Positions 1 to 10,703 of a stretch of DNA of 64,000 bases are shown one piece after another. Source of the stretch: Cornus controversa (lineage: Eukaryota > Streptophyta > Magnoliopsida > Cornales > Cornaceae); contig CM048848.1 of NCBI GenBank assembly GCA_026545225.1, forward strand, positions 48,516,306-48,580,305, written 5' to 3'. The position numbers and the translations under genes are program-made. The first letter of the stretch is position 1; each line of letters begins with the position of its first letter. Below the pieces are notes generated by a model. That model ran no database searches and had not been told where the DNA came from. It worked only from the letters and a program-made list of their open reading frames with translations.

Positions 1-700
1 TTCATTAAAAAGTTTAGAATGTAAATTTTTTTACAATGACTTGAAATTTCTACACTTACCCATAAAAGATGACTATTTTTCATGGATTTAATTTCAACCA
101 TGGTTTTGAAACAGTGACAATGGAAGCAACAACCAGATTTATTGAATCCATTTATTATTGTGACATTTGATTGTTATTGAGAAAAATCAAAATCCTGAGA
201 GCTCACTTCTAAAAATGTGTTGTCAATGTGGAGTCATTTAAATGTCTTACAAAAAAGATGTTAGTGCTGTGTGTATTGTGTGTGAGAATTATGTGAATGG
301 TGGGCTAATGAAATTTGAGTGAACGAAGGCATGCAGTAATTGTTCACCAAAAATTTATGTGGCTCTATTCTCCCATTGTAACAAGAAATTATTTAGGGTC
401 ATTAATGCTTTGAGTGTTTTCTTGCGTGAAACTGATTTCAAAGTTGTTGTATCATTAATTGATTAGAAGAGTACATACATTAAATTTTAATTGATTAAAC
501 GTGTACAATGCATTAAATTTTTAATACTATTGAAAAACTAAATATTTTGAAAAAAATAATTAATGTACATAAAATATATTGTTAAATTAATAAGTTATTA
601 ATTTATTTATAAATTACTATCTTGCTTAATTAATAGAATTTATGTATTCCAATGCTATTAATTTATAGAGGTTATATTGTTGTCGATACCTAGTTCCTAC
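1..700. other. AT-rich intergenic DNA
   Basis: No gene, RNA or element end is recognisable here. The first roughly 40 bases closely resemble the sequence starting at 47337, so the left edge of the window probably belongs to the same duplicated family of RLP-cluster spacer DNA. Confidence 0.5.
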
Positions 701-784
701 TCTACCACAAATCATTATTTTATTGATGGTTCCTTTAATTTAGTTTGATCTGCCATGCTAAATAACAAGGTAGCTTCTTGTTTT

Positions 785-975
785 GGTGATTTTTCATTAT
801 AATATTATAACATCACTTTAAAGATACGTAATCTTCAAATTGTTCTTAATTTTTTTTTTAGAAATTAAAAGGGGAAATAAAACTTAAAATGAAAATCATT
901 TTAAAGAAAATCTAAATTTTCTAAAATTTCTATCAGGTTTTGTGCAAAAATATGATAGTCCAAATTTTCGTAAAA
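785..975. repeat. Relic of RLP 3'-flank repeat
   Basis: This stretch aligns by eye with 12,990-13,170 and 37,840-38,020, both lying downstream of the RLP genes. It has the same order of short motifs: a run ending in ATAACATCACTTTAAAGAT, a GAAATTAAAAGGG block, and a TTGATAGTCCAA-like end. It shows that the duplicated spacer extends to the left edge. The stretch from 976 to 1717 is AT-rich and holds nothing I recognise. Confidence 0.6.
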
Positions 976-1717
976 ACAAATTGTGTGTTATTTTCCATTA
1001 CATATACATCTATATCTATATTATATATAAAAATGTAAGACTTTTTTTTATTATTTCTATACATTTTTCATTATTTTTATCGATTGCAATTGCAATTTTT
1101 ATTTATTAATATGTGTAAATGAATTAATAAATATCCCATTAATCATTTGACATACAAAGAGACCATGTAACATCTTATTTGAATTTTAAGAGACGTGACC
1201 TTTCCAAAAACACGAGTTTGAATTCATTCTTTTCATTTCATTGTGTTTATTATAGCCATTTGATATTAAATGGTTTTAATCACATGCATGGCATCTGTCA
1301 TGTGTGTCTTTACTATTCTATAGAGCTTTTATGCTATTTTGATACCTATTAGAATTCATCTCAACGGTAATAGGATTTTAAAAAGTGGTGAAACATGCAT
1401 CTCATCATTAAAACTTTTATACTATTTTTTTTAAAAAAATAATAATAACTCCAATTTAGATAACACAAATATATATATACAGTATAGATTTTTGAATTTT
1501 TATATAACTTATTAATCAAATATATTATAAATTTTTAATACAAATAGTTGGTAATCTTAGAATTCCTGCTAGAATTCCCAACCATAATAGGATTTTAAAA
1601 AGTTGGTAAAGCACCTGATCACTAAAGCTTAATTTTATACTATTTTGACAAACATTAAACTCCAATATATACATCTCACATGGGCACTACATGAGACTTT
1701 TACATCTTCCTTCCGAT

Positions 1718-2123
1718 CAGTTTTGTTGAAGGCGCGCCTAGGCTCCAGGCACACAGAGGCGTAGGGATTGCGTCTGTTGTCAACCTAGGCTTAGCTATGT
1801 TCATTAGGCGCGCGCCTTGGTTGCGCCTTATACAAGTTAGTCGGGCGCGCCTGATTGATATTTCCTTTTTTTTTTTTTCCTAATTCAAAAAGAAAACTTT
1901 TGTCTCGTTTGAAAGAAAAGAAGAGAGAAGTCCATTATGATCACAAGACATGAACAACGCCAAAACCCCTAGTCACGATGCCGATAACCTTCCTTTGAGA
2001 GAGTTGCAGAGACGATCAGATACACATGCTCTTCTTCTTCGTCTAATTCCTCTCTCTCTCTCTTTTTTCTCTCTTTAAATTCTATCCTGTTGTACTAAAT
2101 TATTTCTTACTTTTTTTTTAATA

Positions 2124-2165
<42 letters not shown>

Positions 2166-2553
2166 GTATTCGTCTTCTCTCTCTTTTTTTGTTTTTGTTT
2201 TTGTTTTTCTTTGGATCCTGTCCTAAATTACTTCCTTTTTTATTATAAAAAAAACAATTTTTCTTTTTCTTTTTTTTAGCTGTCCCTCTCTCTCTCCGTG
2301 TCTTCCTTCTATTTCCTGCTATTTTTTTGTGCTTTATTTCATTTTATAGTTCTTGAAAGACATGGTGGATGGATTTATTTTTTTATATTTGATATGAATT
2401 TTTAAAAATATTGATTATGAGATATGAATTCTTTTATAATAATTTAACTTTTCAATTGTGCGCCTCACTTCACTCAGGCTCACGCCTCACCTTGTGTCTA
2501 GGCTCCAAAGGACCTTTAGTGCCTTATTGCGCCTAGAGCCTTTGATAACACTG
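1718..2553. mobile_element. Non-autonomous hAT-type element (GCGCC-rich ends)
   Basis: The left end begins CAGTTTTGTTGAAGGCGCGC and the right end, read on the other strand, begins CAGTGTTATCAAAGGC. The element is flanked by 8-bp direct repeats CTTCCGAT (1710-1717) and CTTCCAAT (2554-2561), the target-site length of hAT elements. Both ends are rich in GCGCC/AGGCGC words. The interior has T- and CT-rich tracts, including a (CT)n run near 2127-2162, and no transposase. It contains a short ATG-led stretch near 1950 that may be captured host sequence, but this is weak. Confidence 0.8.
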
Positions 2554-2589
2554 CTTCCAATGAGATAAAAAAAATTGAAATTTTTTCCT

Positions 2590-2735
2590 TTTAACTGGTG
2601 TAAGAAATGGGACTTGCCAAAATTGATATTGATAAATCACTGATTCTATGCTAAACAATGTCGAAGTTTATCATTTTCTAACACTCCATCTAGACAACAA
2701 TTTAACAAGGAAGCTTCCTGTTTTGGTTTAAAAAA
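2590..2735. repeat. Spacer segment shared with 47.1 kb
   Basis: The sequence around AAGAAATGGGACTTGCC and the following CACTGATTCTATGCTAAA resembles 47,098-47,210 and, more loosely, the 0.7-kb units upstream of the RLP genes (GGAAATGAGACTTGTC). It is probably a displaced piece of an RLP 5' flank. Confidence 0.5.
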
Positions 2736-2929
2736 ATAATTTTCTAACACTCCATCTAGAGTTTTTAACTTGTCATGTAACATTTGTGATGAATTAATAT
2801 GCATCCCTAGCTTGCTAATTCATGTGATCAAAATGTTGCCAGGAAAGAACTAAATGACAAAAAGAAATAAAAAATAATTCGTCATTTTAATGGAAGGGGA
2901 TAATTTCTCAAATTCTGAATAATACACAG

Positions 2930-4440
2930 GGTTCGTGAATCACGTAAATGCCAAGTTCGTCAAGGAATTGGGTAAAAGTTCATATCTTAGCCCTCAAAAA
3001 TGGCAAACTCAGATACTTGTAGAGTTCTAGTCGTCTGATGGGCTCCATCAGTCGACTGATTGAAACTGGAATTCATTCCAGTGAGTTGTGCAAAACAGGA
3101 GAAGTTGGAACATTGTTTCAGCCAGCCGAAACATAGCTTTAGCTAATCGAAATAGTGTTATTAGCAAACTGATGAGACCCATCAGACGGCTGGTAGAAAC
3201 TAGAATTCATTCCAGTAGGCATGCAAAAATAGGGGAAGCTGAAACATTGTTTCAGCCGGCCGAATCATAGCCTCAGCCGACCGAAACAATGTTCATCAAC
3301 CAGCCGATACTAGTAAATTTTTAATCAAACGACTATTTTCTGCATTCAATGCTCTCCCAACTACCCTAACCACCTTGTTTCAGCTGGCTCTGCTTATATA
3401 ATGCTTATACACATTGAAGAGACCTAATTACACACAATTTGAGCATTCAAAACATTTATATACTATCTTGCAAAAATCATTCAATAAACTTGAGCTTTAA
3501 CTTGTGAATTCATTTATACTCTAGTCTTGTGAACTTACACTTGTGTATTTATCTACATTGAGAGATATTCATTGAGAGCTTCTTGTTGAAAATTTATCTT
3601 TGAGAGATACGTTTGTAAACACTTCTTCCATTCGAGAGGATCGGTTTGATCCAAAGGAAATCTAAAGGATATTGTTCCTTTAGCAAGAGTTGGTGTGACC
3701 CAAGGAAGACTAGGATGAGGAGTTTCTTTTAGCAAGAAGATTTTGCTCTTCACCTATAAAGAGATGTCATATTAGATTCGGAAAGTCTCAAGAAGAGTCT
3801 TGAGCCGAGGAGTAAGATTTCCTAACCTCGCAAAAATCATCGTGTCATTGGCGTTTGATTTCTTTATCCCTATCTCTTTATATCATGCTTGAATTACTTG
3901 AATTGCTTATCTTACCTATATTGCATAATAGGTTAATTTTAATTTGGTCATATATCATTTTTAAATTCAAAAATTATCCGTGACTTGCTATAGACCATAT
4001 TCACCCCCTTCTTTAGAATCAATACTTTGGGTAACAATTGGTATCAGAGTCTCGACTCTAGATTTAACTGACTTAGAGTTGATCCATGGCACACTTAGGA
4101 AACCAACAACATGAAGAAGGTCATTCCAATAATAAACCTCCTTGGTTTGATAAGACAAACTATAACTACTGAAAAAAAAAATAGATTTTCTTCAAGCTCA
4201 AGATTATCAAATTTGGCAAGTTATTATCAATGGACCTTTTGTTCCAATGAAAACTGTAGGAGAAACAAAAGTTGTAAAAATTGAGAGTGAATGGAATGCG
4301 GATGGTCATAAACTCATCTCAATTAATGCCAAGACCAAAGTTAATCTCAATTTTGCTCTAAGTGCAAATGAATATAATAAAATCTCCACTTGTGTAACAG
4401 CCAAAGAAAGCCTACCTCCAAAATAGGATGCATAAGTGGC
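2930..4440 (+). mobile_element. Fossil Ty1/copia LTR element: 5' LTR, primer site, gag start
   Basis: A long terminal repeat of about 1.1 kb ends at about 4036 with GGGTAACA. It is followed directly by a primer-binding site of the initiator-methionine tRNA type (TTGGTATCAGAG, about 4038), then by the start of a gag-like reading frame beginning at 4086. This is the usual copia order. The left LTR boundary is approximate. No pol region and no second LTR are visible nearby, so this is a 5' remnant; it is broken and looks old. Confidence 0.75.
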
Positions 4441-4919
4441 ATCTATTAAAGAATTCAATATCATATTGTGATATATGATGGTTGTGAGCTTATACATGTT
4501 ATTTGTATGAAATTGTGAGCATATAATTGATATATGTGACTTTGTATGCATGTATGAGGTAAATGTATGAATGTGGGCATATATGTGTATATATTTGGTA
4601 TGTGAGAATATGACGCATACTAAGATTGATATAAAACATGAATGTAGGTAGGAGAGCATGAGAAATATGTTATGTGTGATATATTGCCTAATGAGCATAT
4701 ATGTATTGAAGTTTCGTCCAATTGAGCCATACATAGAGTTTGGAGTTGTCCAACCATGTTATGAAAGTGGTAAAATGTCCACTATGGTATGATCATCGGA
4801 GTTATCCAATCATTCCAAACCTAATGCCTAAAAATCGGAGTAGTCCGAAATCATGTGATCGTCAGAGTCGTCCAATCACAATGGCAAGACCAATATATTG
4901 CCAAGAGTGTCTGATCTTC
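4441..4919. mobile_element. Possible LTR fragment of a second retroelement
   Basis: This TATG-rich stretch is followed by a run of similar phrases (GGAGTTGTCCAA, GGAGTTATCCAA, GGAGTAGTCCGA, AGAGTCGTCCAA). Such degenerate repeats are common in plant gypsy-type LTRs. No ends, primer site or coding region are visible. The assignment is tentative, and the fragment is broken and of unknown age. Confidence 0.3.
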
Positions 4920-5530
4920 CACTACAAGAAATTTGACCTTTTTGCCACAAGTCATTTCGTGGCAAAAAAGTATACATTTCGTGGCTAAAACGTATTTGTG
5001 ACGAGAAAGGTTTTGTGGCTTAGTCGTGGGCATAGGTCCGTCACAAAATGTTATTAGGCACGACTAAAAGTTTTCATGAAAAAATGTGAATCATTTTGCC
5101 ACAAATTTGAACTCATGGCAAAATAAGTCCTATTGCAACAAACTATATCGTCGCAAAAATGTTAATGTTTTTGTGGCCATTATCCCTGTGAGAATTAGTC
5201 GTTGCTAATTCAAACCTTTTTCCACAAATTTGAACTCGTGGTAAAATACATCATATTGCCACAAATATTCTCATCGCTATATGTTAGTGTTTTCATGGCC
5301 GTATCATTCTCAATGTGAGAACTAGTCGTCGCTAATTCAACCCTTTTGCCACAGAGATATTAGTTGTAGTAAAAAGTGTCTTCTACTACAGAGTTGATCC
5401 ATGGCTATTCTATTATTAAAAATAAAAAATAAATTTGATTGCCACAAATATATCTCGTGAAAGTAAACAAAAATAAGCCACAAAATTTATCAGTGACAAT
5501 AATGATTTTAATTGCCACGACTAGATTGGC
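4920..5530 (+). mobile_element. CACTA (En/Spm-type) transposon end
   Basis: CACTACAAGAAA at 4920-4931 is the canonical plant CACTA terminus. It is followed by about 600 bp of subterminal repeats on both strands built from TTTTGCCACAA, GTGGCAAAA and TCGTCGCTAATTC, the binding-site arrays expected of this superfamily. I could not find the opposite terminus (a TTCTTGTAGTG end) downstream. The element is therefore either truncated or its far end has diverged. It abuts the 4.4-4.9 kb LTR-like fragment. Confidence 0.75.
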
Positions 5531-6773
5531 AAATGTTCCTATTAATTTTTTTTTTTTATATATTAATAACCTGTTAATAATACCAAATATAATACTATTA
5601 TCTATAATTTATTAACAATATAAATGAAATAAATAATACCAAAAATAAAATTTACCACACTAAAGTGACAATGCATATATATATATATATATACAAGTCA
5701 AAAGAACCAAAACAATACCATTTGCAACATAAACAAATAAAGCGCATCACGTTAAAAAAAGAGTACTAGTATCTAACACAGTTTCAGTTCCAATAATCTG
5801 GAAAAAAAAAAAAAAAAAATTGGCTAGTATCCTAAACAGAATGTTCCAAGATCTTAGAGAAAAATGAGCTATAGAATCCTAAATAAAGAGATCATAGATC
5901 TAAGACAAACATTTTATCACTCCCAATAAAAAAGAGCTTGAATTATTGTAGGATGGACATGTCAACAATTTGCAAAATTAAAAATGAATAAGTGCAATTA
6001 GTGTCTATGCTAATTTATAAATGAATCCAAAGCTGAATTCACACATTAATTTATCATAAATAAAAAATTCATGAAAATCAAATCAATAGAAAAACAATTA
6101 AAATGCATCAACAATTTACAAAATCAAGATGCTTGCGCAATGCTTTCAAATCAATTAACTTTTAAAATTTTGCACCACAAATATATCCAAAATGTAATTT
6201 ACATGTTTTAAGAATTATATAGAGAAAAACCAAATTATACTAGTAATATAACCCATCCCTCTCAATTTACGCAACCATCATTGCATATCTAAAGATAAAG
6301 AATAACATGATCATCAATTAGGATATTCTAAGAAACTTGTAAATTACAAGCAAAAAGTAATAAAATTAATACATCACTGAGTGTAGCTTACTAAATATAT
6401 AAAAAGCAAATGATGCAAAACTCAAAATTAATGGGATTGATTACGAGATCATCTTACACTAACCATGCCCACTATTTACTTGCCAGAAACTAACACCTAG
6501 ATTGTGGAGGGAAACACTAGACATAGAAAGAGCATCAAAGTGTGCTAGTAGATGTTTGTAAATAGAAAGCATATGCATAATTTAGATATGGGAATAACAA
6601 CTCCCAAATTTTAATAAGAAAAATATAAATCAATATGGTGGTGTCATCATTCTTGTGCCATTTGCCGAAAAATTATTAGAAATATATAAATTAATATGCA
6701 AAACAAGACAGCCATGCACCTCATATAATTGGATCAAACTAAGAGTCATGCAAAGCTAACATGTGTAATCAAA
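5531..6773. other. AT-rich DNA without recognised gene
   Basis: AT-rich sequence with a (TA)n run near 5672-5692. It could be intron or captured sequence belonging to the 8.5-kb exon, or CACTA interior. I see no coding pattern and no second CACTA end. Confidence 0.4.
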
Positions 6774-6986
6774 ATACTAAAACTGCATAAACCTTGGGAG
6801 ATGGTAAATAGAGATCACCTAATTTTACAGAGAGAGCAGATTAAGTTAGAGATCGCCTGATTTCATGTGTAAATGTGATATACTAAAACTGCATAAACCT
6901 TGGGAGATGGTAAATAGAGATCACCTAATTTTACAGAGAGAGCAGATCAAGTTAGAGATCGCCTGATTTCATGTGTAAATGTGATA
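6774..6986. repeat. 106-bp tandem duplication, two copies
   Basis: The unit starting ATACTAAAACTGCATAAACC occurs at 6774 and again at 6880. I see a single difference between copies (AGATTAAG versus AGATCAAG), so this local duplication is recent. It has no coding potential that I can see. Confidence 0.9.
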
Positions 6987-7262
6987 TTTGTTGGATGAAA
7001 CTGCACATGATGCAAATAAATCCTTTGCATTATATAGTTACTAAAAGTTACTTCATTCTTAAATATAACCCAATGTTGTTGCAATTAAAAGAAATTAAGT
7101 AAAATGTTTACCAAAATTGCTTGACGAATGCAAGAATAGGAATTCTAGAAGTTTTAAGAGGGTCTACAAAGTACGTATATTTGCTGAGTGTAATTAAGAC
7201 TGGTTAAGTAAACTAGATGGTGCCATCAAATTATAATAAATGGACTCCGTGAAATGTGATTT

Positions 7263-7655
7263 ATTTTTATTATTATTTTTTCAGTAATTAAAGTGTGTAA
7301 CAAAAGGAGAAAAAACTAGTATACAACATAACAAGATCCCAGGGGGGCTACAAACAAACATGGCCAAAAGCCCAAAGAAAGCCTAAGTTTGAACATAGGC
7401 AAAACACCAAGCACAAACCACATGAAATCAGCCCAGCTCATATAGCCAACTAAATAACTACCACAGACAAGGGCAAGAAAAACAACATCAAAGCACCCAG
7501 CAAGAACAGGGCAGAGTTTGGGAAGTTACTGATCAAAAGAGAAAAAACAGATTTCTATCAATGGGGTAAACAAAAAATGATTTGGGAGGTTCCAAGTTGT
7601 GGCAATGCCTTATGCATAAGAGCAATTATATCGCCTAACAAAGCAGAGGCGAGAA
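7263..7655 (-). mobile_element. Short LINE/retroposon 3' end (minus strand)
   Basis: The insertion is flanked by near-identical 13-bp direct repeats, TGAAATGTGATTT (7250-7262) and TGAAATTTGATTT (7656-7668). On the minus strand it ends in an A-rich tail (plus-strand T-rich run at 7263-7281). Before the tail is a GT-rich 3' untranslated-like sequence of the type seen at plant L1 LINE ends. A tail plus long target-site duplications shows target-primed insertion. Only about 390 bp is present, so it is strongly 5'-truncated. No reverse-transcriptase coding remains. Confidence 0.65.
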
Positions 7656-7668
7656 TGAAATTTGATTT

Positions 7669-8512
7669 ATTAGATTAGGTTCTCACCAATTTTGATGTTA
7701 TTTTAAGCATTTAATCACTTTTATCTATATATCTTGATGAGTTGAATTGTTAGAATTGAAGCATACCAATGAAGGGGCTCCTATACAAGACTAGTCAAGA
7801 CTTGGTAGGATTCTAATATGTGGTGTATTTTCCATCCATCATTAGATTCATGATGTGAGATTATTTTGAATGAGCCTAAAGGTATTTTTTTTTATTGGAA
7901 TTTGAATTTGAATCATGGAAAAGCTTTTGCCATCTCTATCATTTTTATTTCTTTAATTAGATATCAGTATGGATTATCAAAATCTTCAACTTATTAAACA
8001 ATATTTGACAAGATTGGCCAAAGTACGGATTTTCTTTACCTCTGCATAAAAACCTCAGTGCTTCCAACGACTCCCTTCCTCTATTCTAATTAGTTTTTTC
8101 CAATTCTCCAGCTATGAGCTTCCTGATTCACATTATTGTTGGAAGGGGTTAGTACCAGTGTATTAATTTTTAGACATATGCTTATACATGAACTTTAACA
8201 AACTAAACTCCAGCGTCTTTGAAACAATTTATCAAATACTCAATGAACACCATATATCAACCAAACTGGAAATGCAGATTTAGCAAAAACCAGTACAACG
8301 CATTAAAGAGAGAAACATTGAAAAGTGTCATCAAGTAAAAATCCCTTAAAACGAATACCAAAAGAAGCAAACCAATAATACAAAGAGCAGTGAAGAGCCT
8401 CCACACACACAGAGATGCAAAGACAGACATGTACATGATCAATATCATCATATAACAACACGAATCATAGTAAAAACAATGTTTCATGAATTAGGGGTTT
8501 GGAAGGAATTAC
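7669..8512. other. AT-rich stretch, possible intron
   Basis: No gene is recognised. It lies immediately downstream (minus-strand sense) of a plausible splice donor at 8511-8512, so it may be intron sequence of the 8.5-kb gene fragment. Confidence 0.35.
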
Positions 8513-8880
8513 ATAGTCGTCAGATGAAGAGAGCTCGCCTTCTTCTTTGCTTTTAGAAAAATTGTTCTCGGCCTCTTGATTAGGGATTCCTACGGTGGAC
8601 ATCGATGTTGCAGAGTTTGCTCTCAGCTCAAGGTTATCCTCTATTCTCTCTCTCTCGAACTTGTCTCTTTTGTCTCTCTCTTCAATTTCTCTCTCTAAAT
8701 TAGCGGTTAAGGACACTGACGAAACCCTAAACAATAATGGGATCACATAAAACAATCAAAATAGACCCAAACTCATTCTTGAAACCAAATTAAAACCTCA
8801 AAATTCCTTAATTATAAATAAAATCTCCAATAATGAGTGAGAGCTCTTAGGGAGTGATCGAAGTGAAAGGTTGAAATAGA
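8513..8880 (-). pseudogene. Isolated 5' UTR and first exon, ZFC3H1-like zinc-finger protein
   Basis: On the minus strand an ATG at 8602 opens a short frame MSTVGIPNQEAENN followed by SKEEGELSSSDDY. It then reaches a GT splice donor (GTAATT, plus positions 8512-8511). The EEGELSSSDD motif is what I remember from the N-termini of plant ZFC3H1-like (CCCH zinc-finger, nuclear RNA-exosome adaptor) proteins. Upstream to about 8880 is GA/CT-rich sequence with CCCTAA words, typical of a plant 5' UTR. I find no second exon in the 3 kb that follows on this strand, up to the CACTA end at 4920. It is therefore a detached gene start, possibly captured by a transposon, or a gene whose distal part has been lost. 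The family call rests on one motif; the exon structure is seen directly. Confidence 0.45.
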
Positions 8881-9480
8881 GAGCGGTCGGATGTGGACGC
8901 CGAATGGTCGGTAAGACGGTGGTTTTGTTAAATAGTATGATATGATCTATAAGTATCATACACATCAAATTAATTTTTATATATTGAATAAATTAATTTA
9001 AATAATAAATAATTCTAATTCTAATTATACATAATATTATTTTTAATATATGTTTTCTATTAATGTAAAATATTTAGATTGTATATATATTGGGTATATT
9101 TTATAGAAATATAAATTTTTCAAAAAGACAAATTTCTAAAAGAAATAAAAAAAAATAAAATCCATTTTCAAATTTCTTTACACATTCACTGACCATATGT
9201 ATATATACACACACTAATTGATAAAAATAAATCATCTTAGTGTTTTTAATTATTAACATTTGGTTTTACTAGCTTGTTTAATAAATGTGAGACCAAAAGA
9301 CATAGTATTCTCTCTTCAATTACAACAATATAAGTTTCATTTACTACCATTTAAAAAAATTACATTATTAATTTTACTATTTTATGTTGATCGATCAATA
9401 AAATTGTCACAAATGAGCGTACATAGGTGGGATTATTATGTTACATTTCATAGTATAAGGAAACATGTCAACCAACAATA
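8881..9480. other. AT-rich intergenic stretch
   Basis: Possible promoter side of the minus-strand exon near 8.6 kb. Otherwise no features are recognised; the stretch is extremely AT-rich from about 8930 to 9480. Confidence 0.4.
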
Positions 9481-9610
9481 ATATAGAATGAAAGTGGGTC
9501 ATCGCCTCGTTGAGAGAAAGAAGTGAGCCAAAATGAAAACCAGTTGATTTGTAGGAACTGCTTGAAAGATGTGGCAACTTAAGGATGCCAAAACAAATGC
9601 AGATATCTTA
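9481..9610 (-). pseudogene. Coding-like fragment shared with 44.3 kb
   Basis: This stretch aligns with 44,360-44,505, sharing CGCCT(C/T)GTTGAGAGAA, CCAAAATGAAAACCAGTTG and AATGCCAAAACAAATGCAG. The 44-kb copy reads on the minus strand as a hydrophobic peptide. It lies directly upstream of repeat R at both places, so the fragment travels with R. The gene of origin is not recognised. Confidence 0.4.
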
Positions 9611-10447
9611 TTATTTGCTCCACCAAATAAAAACATACGATCCACGAGAAATTATGCAATATTCTAGGTATTTTGATGGTATGGTACCTCTAACAAGTGT
9701 AAGCCCTTTATCTATTTTGAAAATATTAATTTCTCTACAATCAAGATAAATTGAAGACTTACACTTGTCAGAAATACCACATGTATATACCCGCACCAAG
9801 AGATACAATCATCCAGCCAAAATCACTTATACACATTAAAAATAAGTGTATACAAAAATAATGTAATATACCAAAATCTGTCAACAAACAAAAACGATCT
9901 GATCTCAACTTAATGCATCTATACTACTATATAAATATAAATCTCATTTTTATTTTTATATACATTTTTAATTAATAATTAACCACATGATTACTTTCTT
10001 TCAACATCTATAGCCCTACAAGGTTTGGTAATTTGCATTTTCATAAACTTCTCATCACTCTAAAAATTTATCTTGTCCAAATTTAATTTAGGAAAAATTA
10101 CAAAAAATTTCTCCAAGCTATTGAAATTTTGCAGATACCCCCTTTCAATGCAAAAAAAAAAAAAAAACCTTAAAACTATAAAATGTTAACAAATTAGGAC
10201 ATTGCGATCTTCTGGCCTTGTGTTGGGTGGGTAAATAACTTATCCATCCCCAAAATATGTATTATTATATAAATCAAAGAAAAAGAGAAATTTTGAAATT
10301 ATAAAAAACATCAAATGAGATGACATTTCATTAATTTGGCTACCCTTCTTGGACAACTTCACAACTTCCAACCCTCACGACTCAACACCCTCAATCCTTT
10401 CACCACTCTTAACCTCATACAACTCCAATTTTTATAAGATTACACAG
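9611..10447. repeat. Repeat R, copy 1
   Basis: R begins near the motif CTCCACCAAATAAA. It runs through ACTTATACACATTAAAAATA, CTTTCTTTCAACATCTATAG and AAATTTAATTTAGG, and ends near CAACTCCAATTTTTATAAG. Other copies or partial copies lie at 20.0, 23.8, 32.5, 44.5 and 63.6 kb. Four of the six lie beside an RLP gene, fragment or flank. It has no transposase, and its class is unknown. Confidence 0.75.
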
Positions 10448-10703
10448 ACATGAGTATGGGATGTGTCTGACACTTTTGATTGGACATGCATGCACCTCAA
10501 AAGTATATCATATAATTCAATTTCATTATATTATTGTTTTAAGAAGAGTAAAATGCCTATATTCGACAATATAATATATAAAGACATTATTTTAGTCTAA
10601 AAAATGTAATAAAATATTTAAATATTTGACAGTGTCTCGGTGTTCTTTTATTTTCAAATTTGACATGTCCAACACTTTGACATGTACCTGCACCCAACAC
10701 ACA
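10448..10703. mobile_element. MITE X, copy 1
   Basis: A segment of about 250 bp whose ends are inverted versions of each other: a left part with TATGGGATGTGTC and GGACATGC, and a right part whose complement reads GGGTATGTGTGTTGGGTG then ACATGTCC. It follows R directly here, at 34.1 kb and at 45.4 kb, so R and X form a composite unit. It has no coding capacity. Confidence 0.5.

Noticed and set aside
4306-4734. 142-codon minus-strand frame
   Set aside because: It straddles the gag-like remnant and an LTR-like TATG-rich tract on the opposite strand; composition-driven, with no recognisable domain.
4920-9500. A complete CACTA element
   Set aside because: The opposite terminus TTCTTGTAGTG was looked for by eye and not found; only one end is reported.
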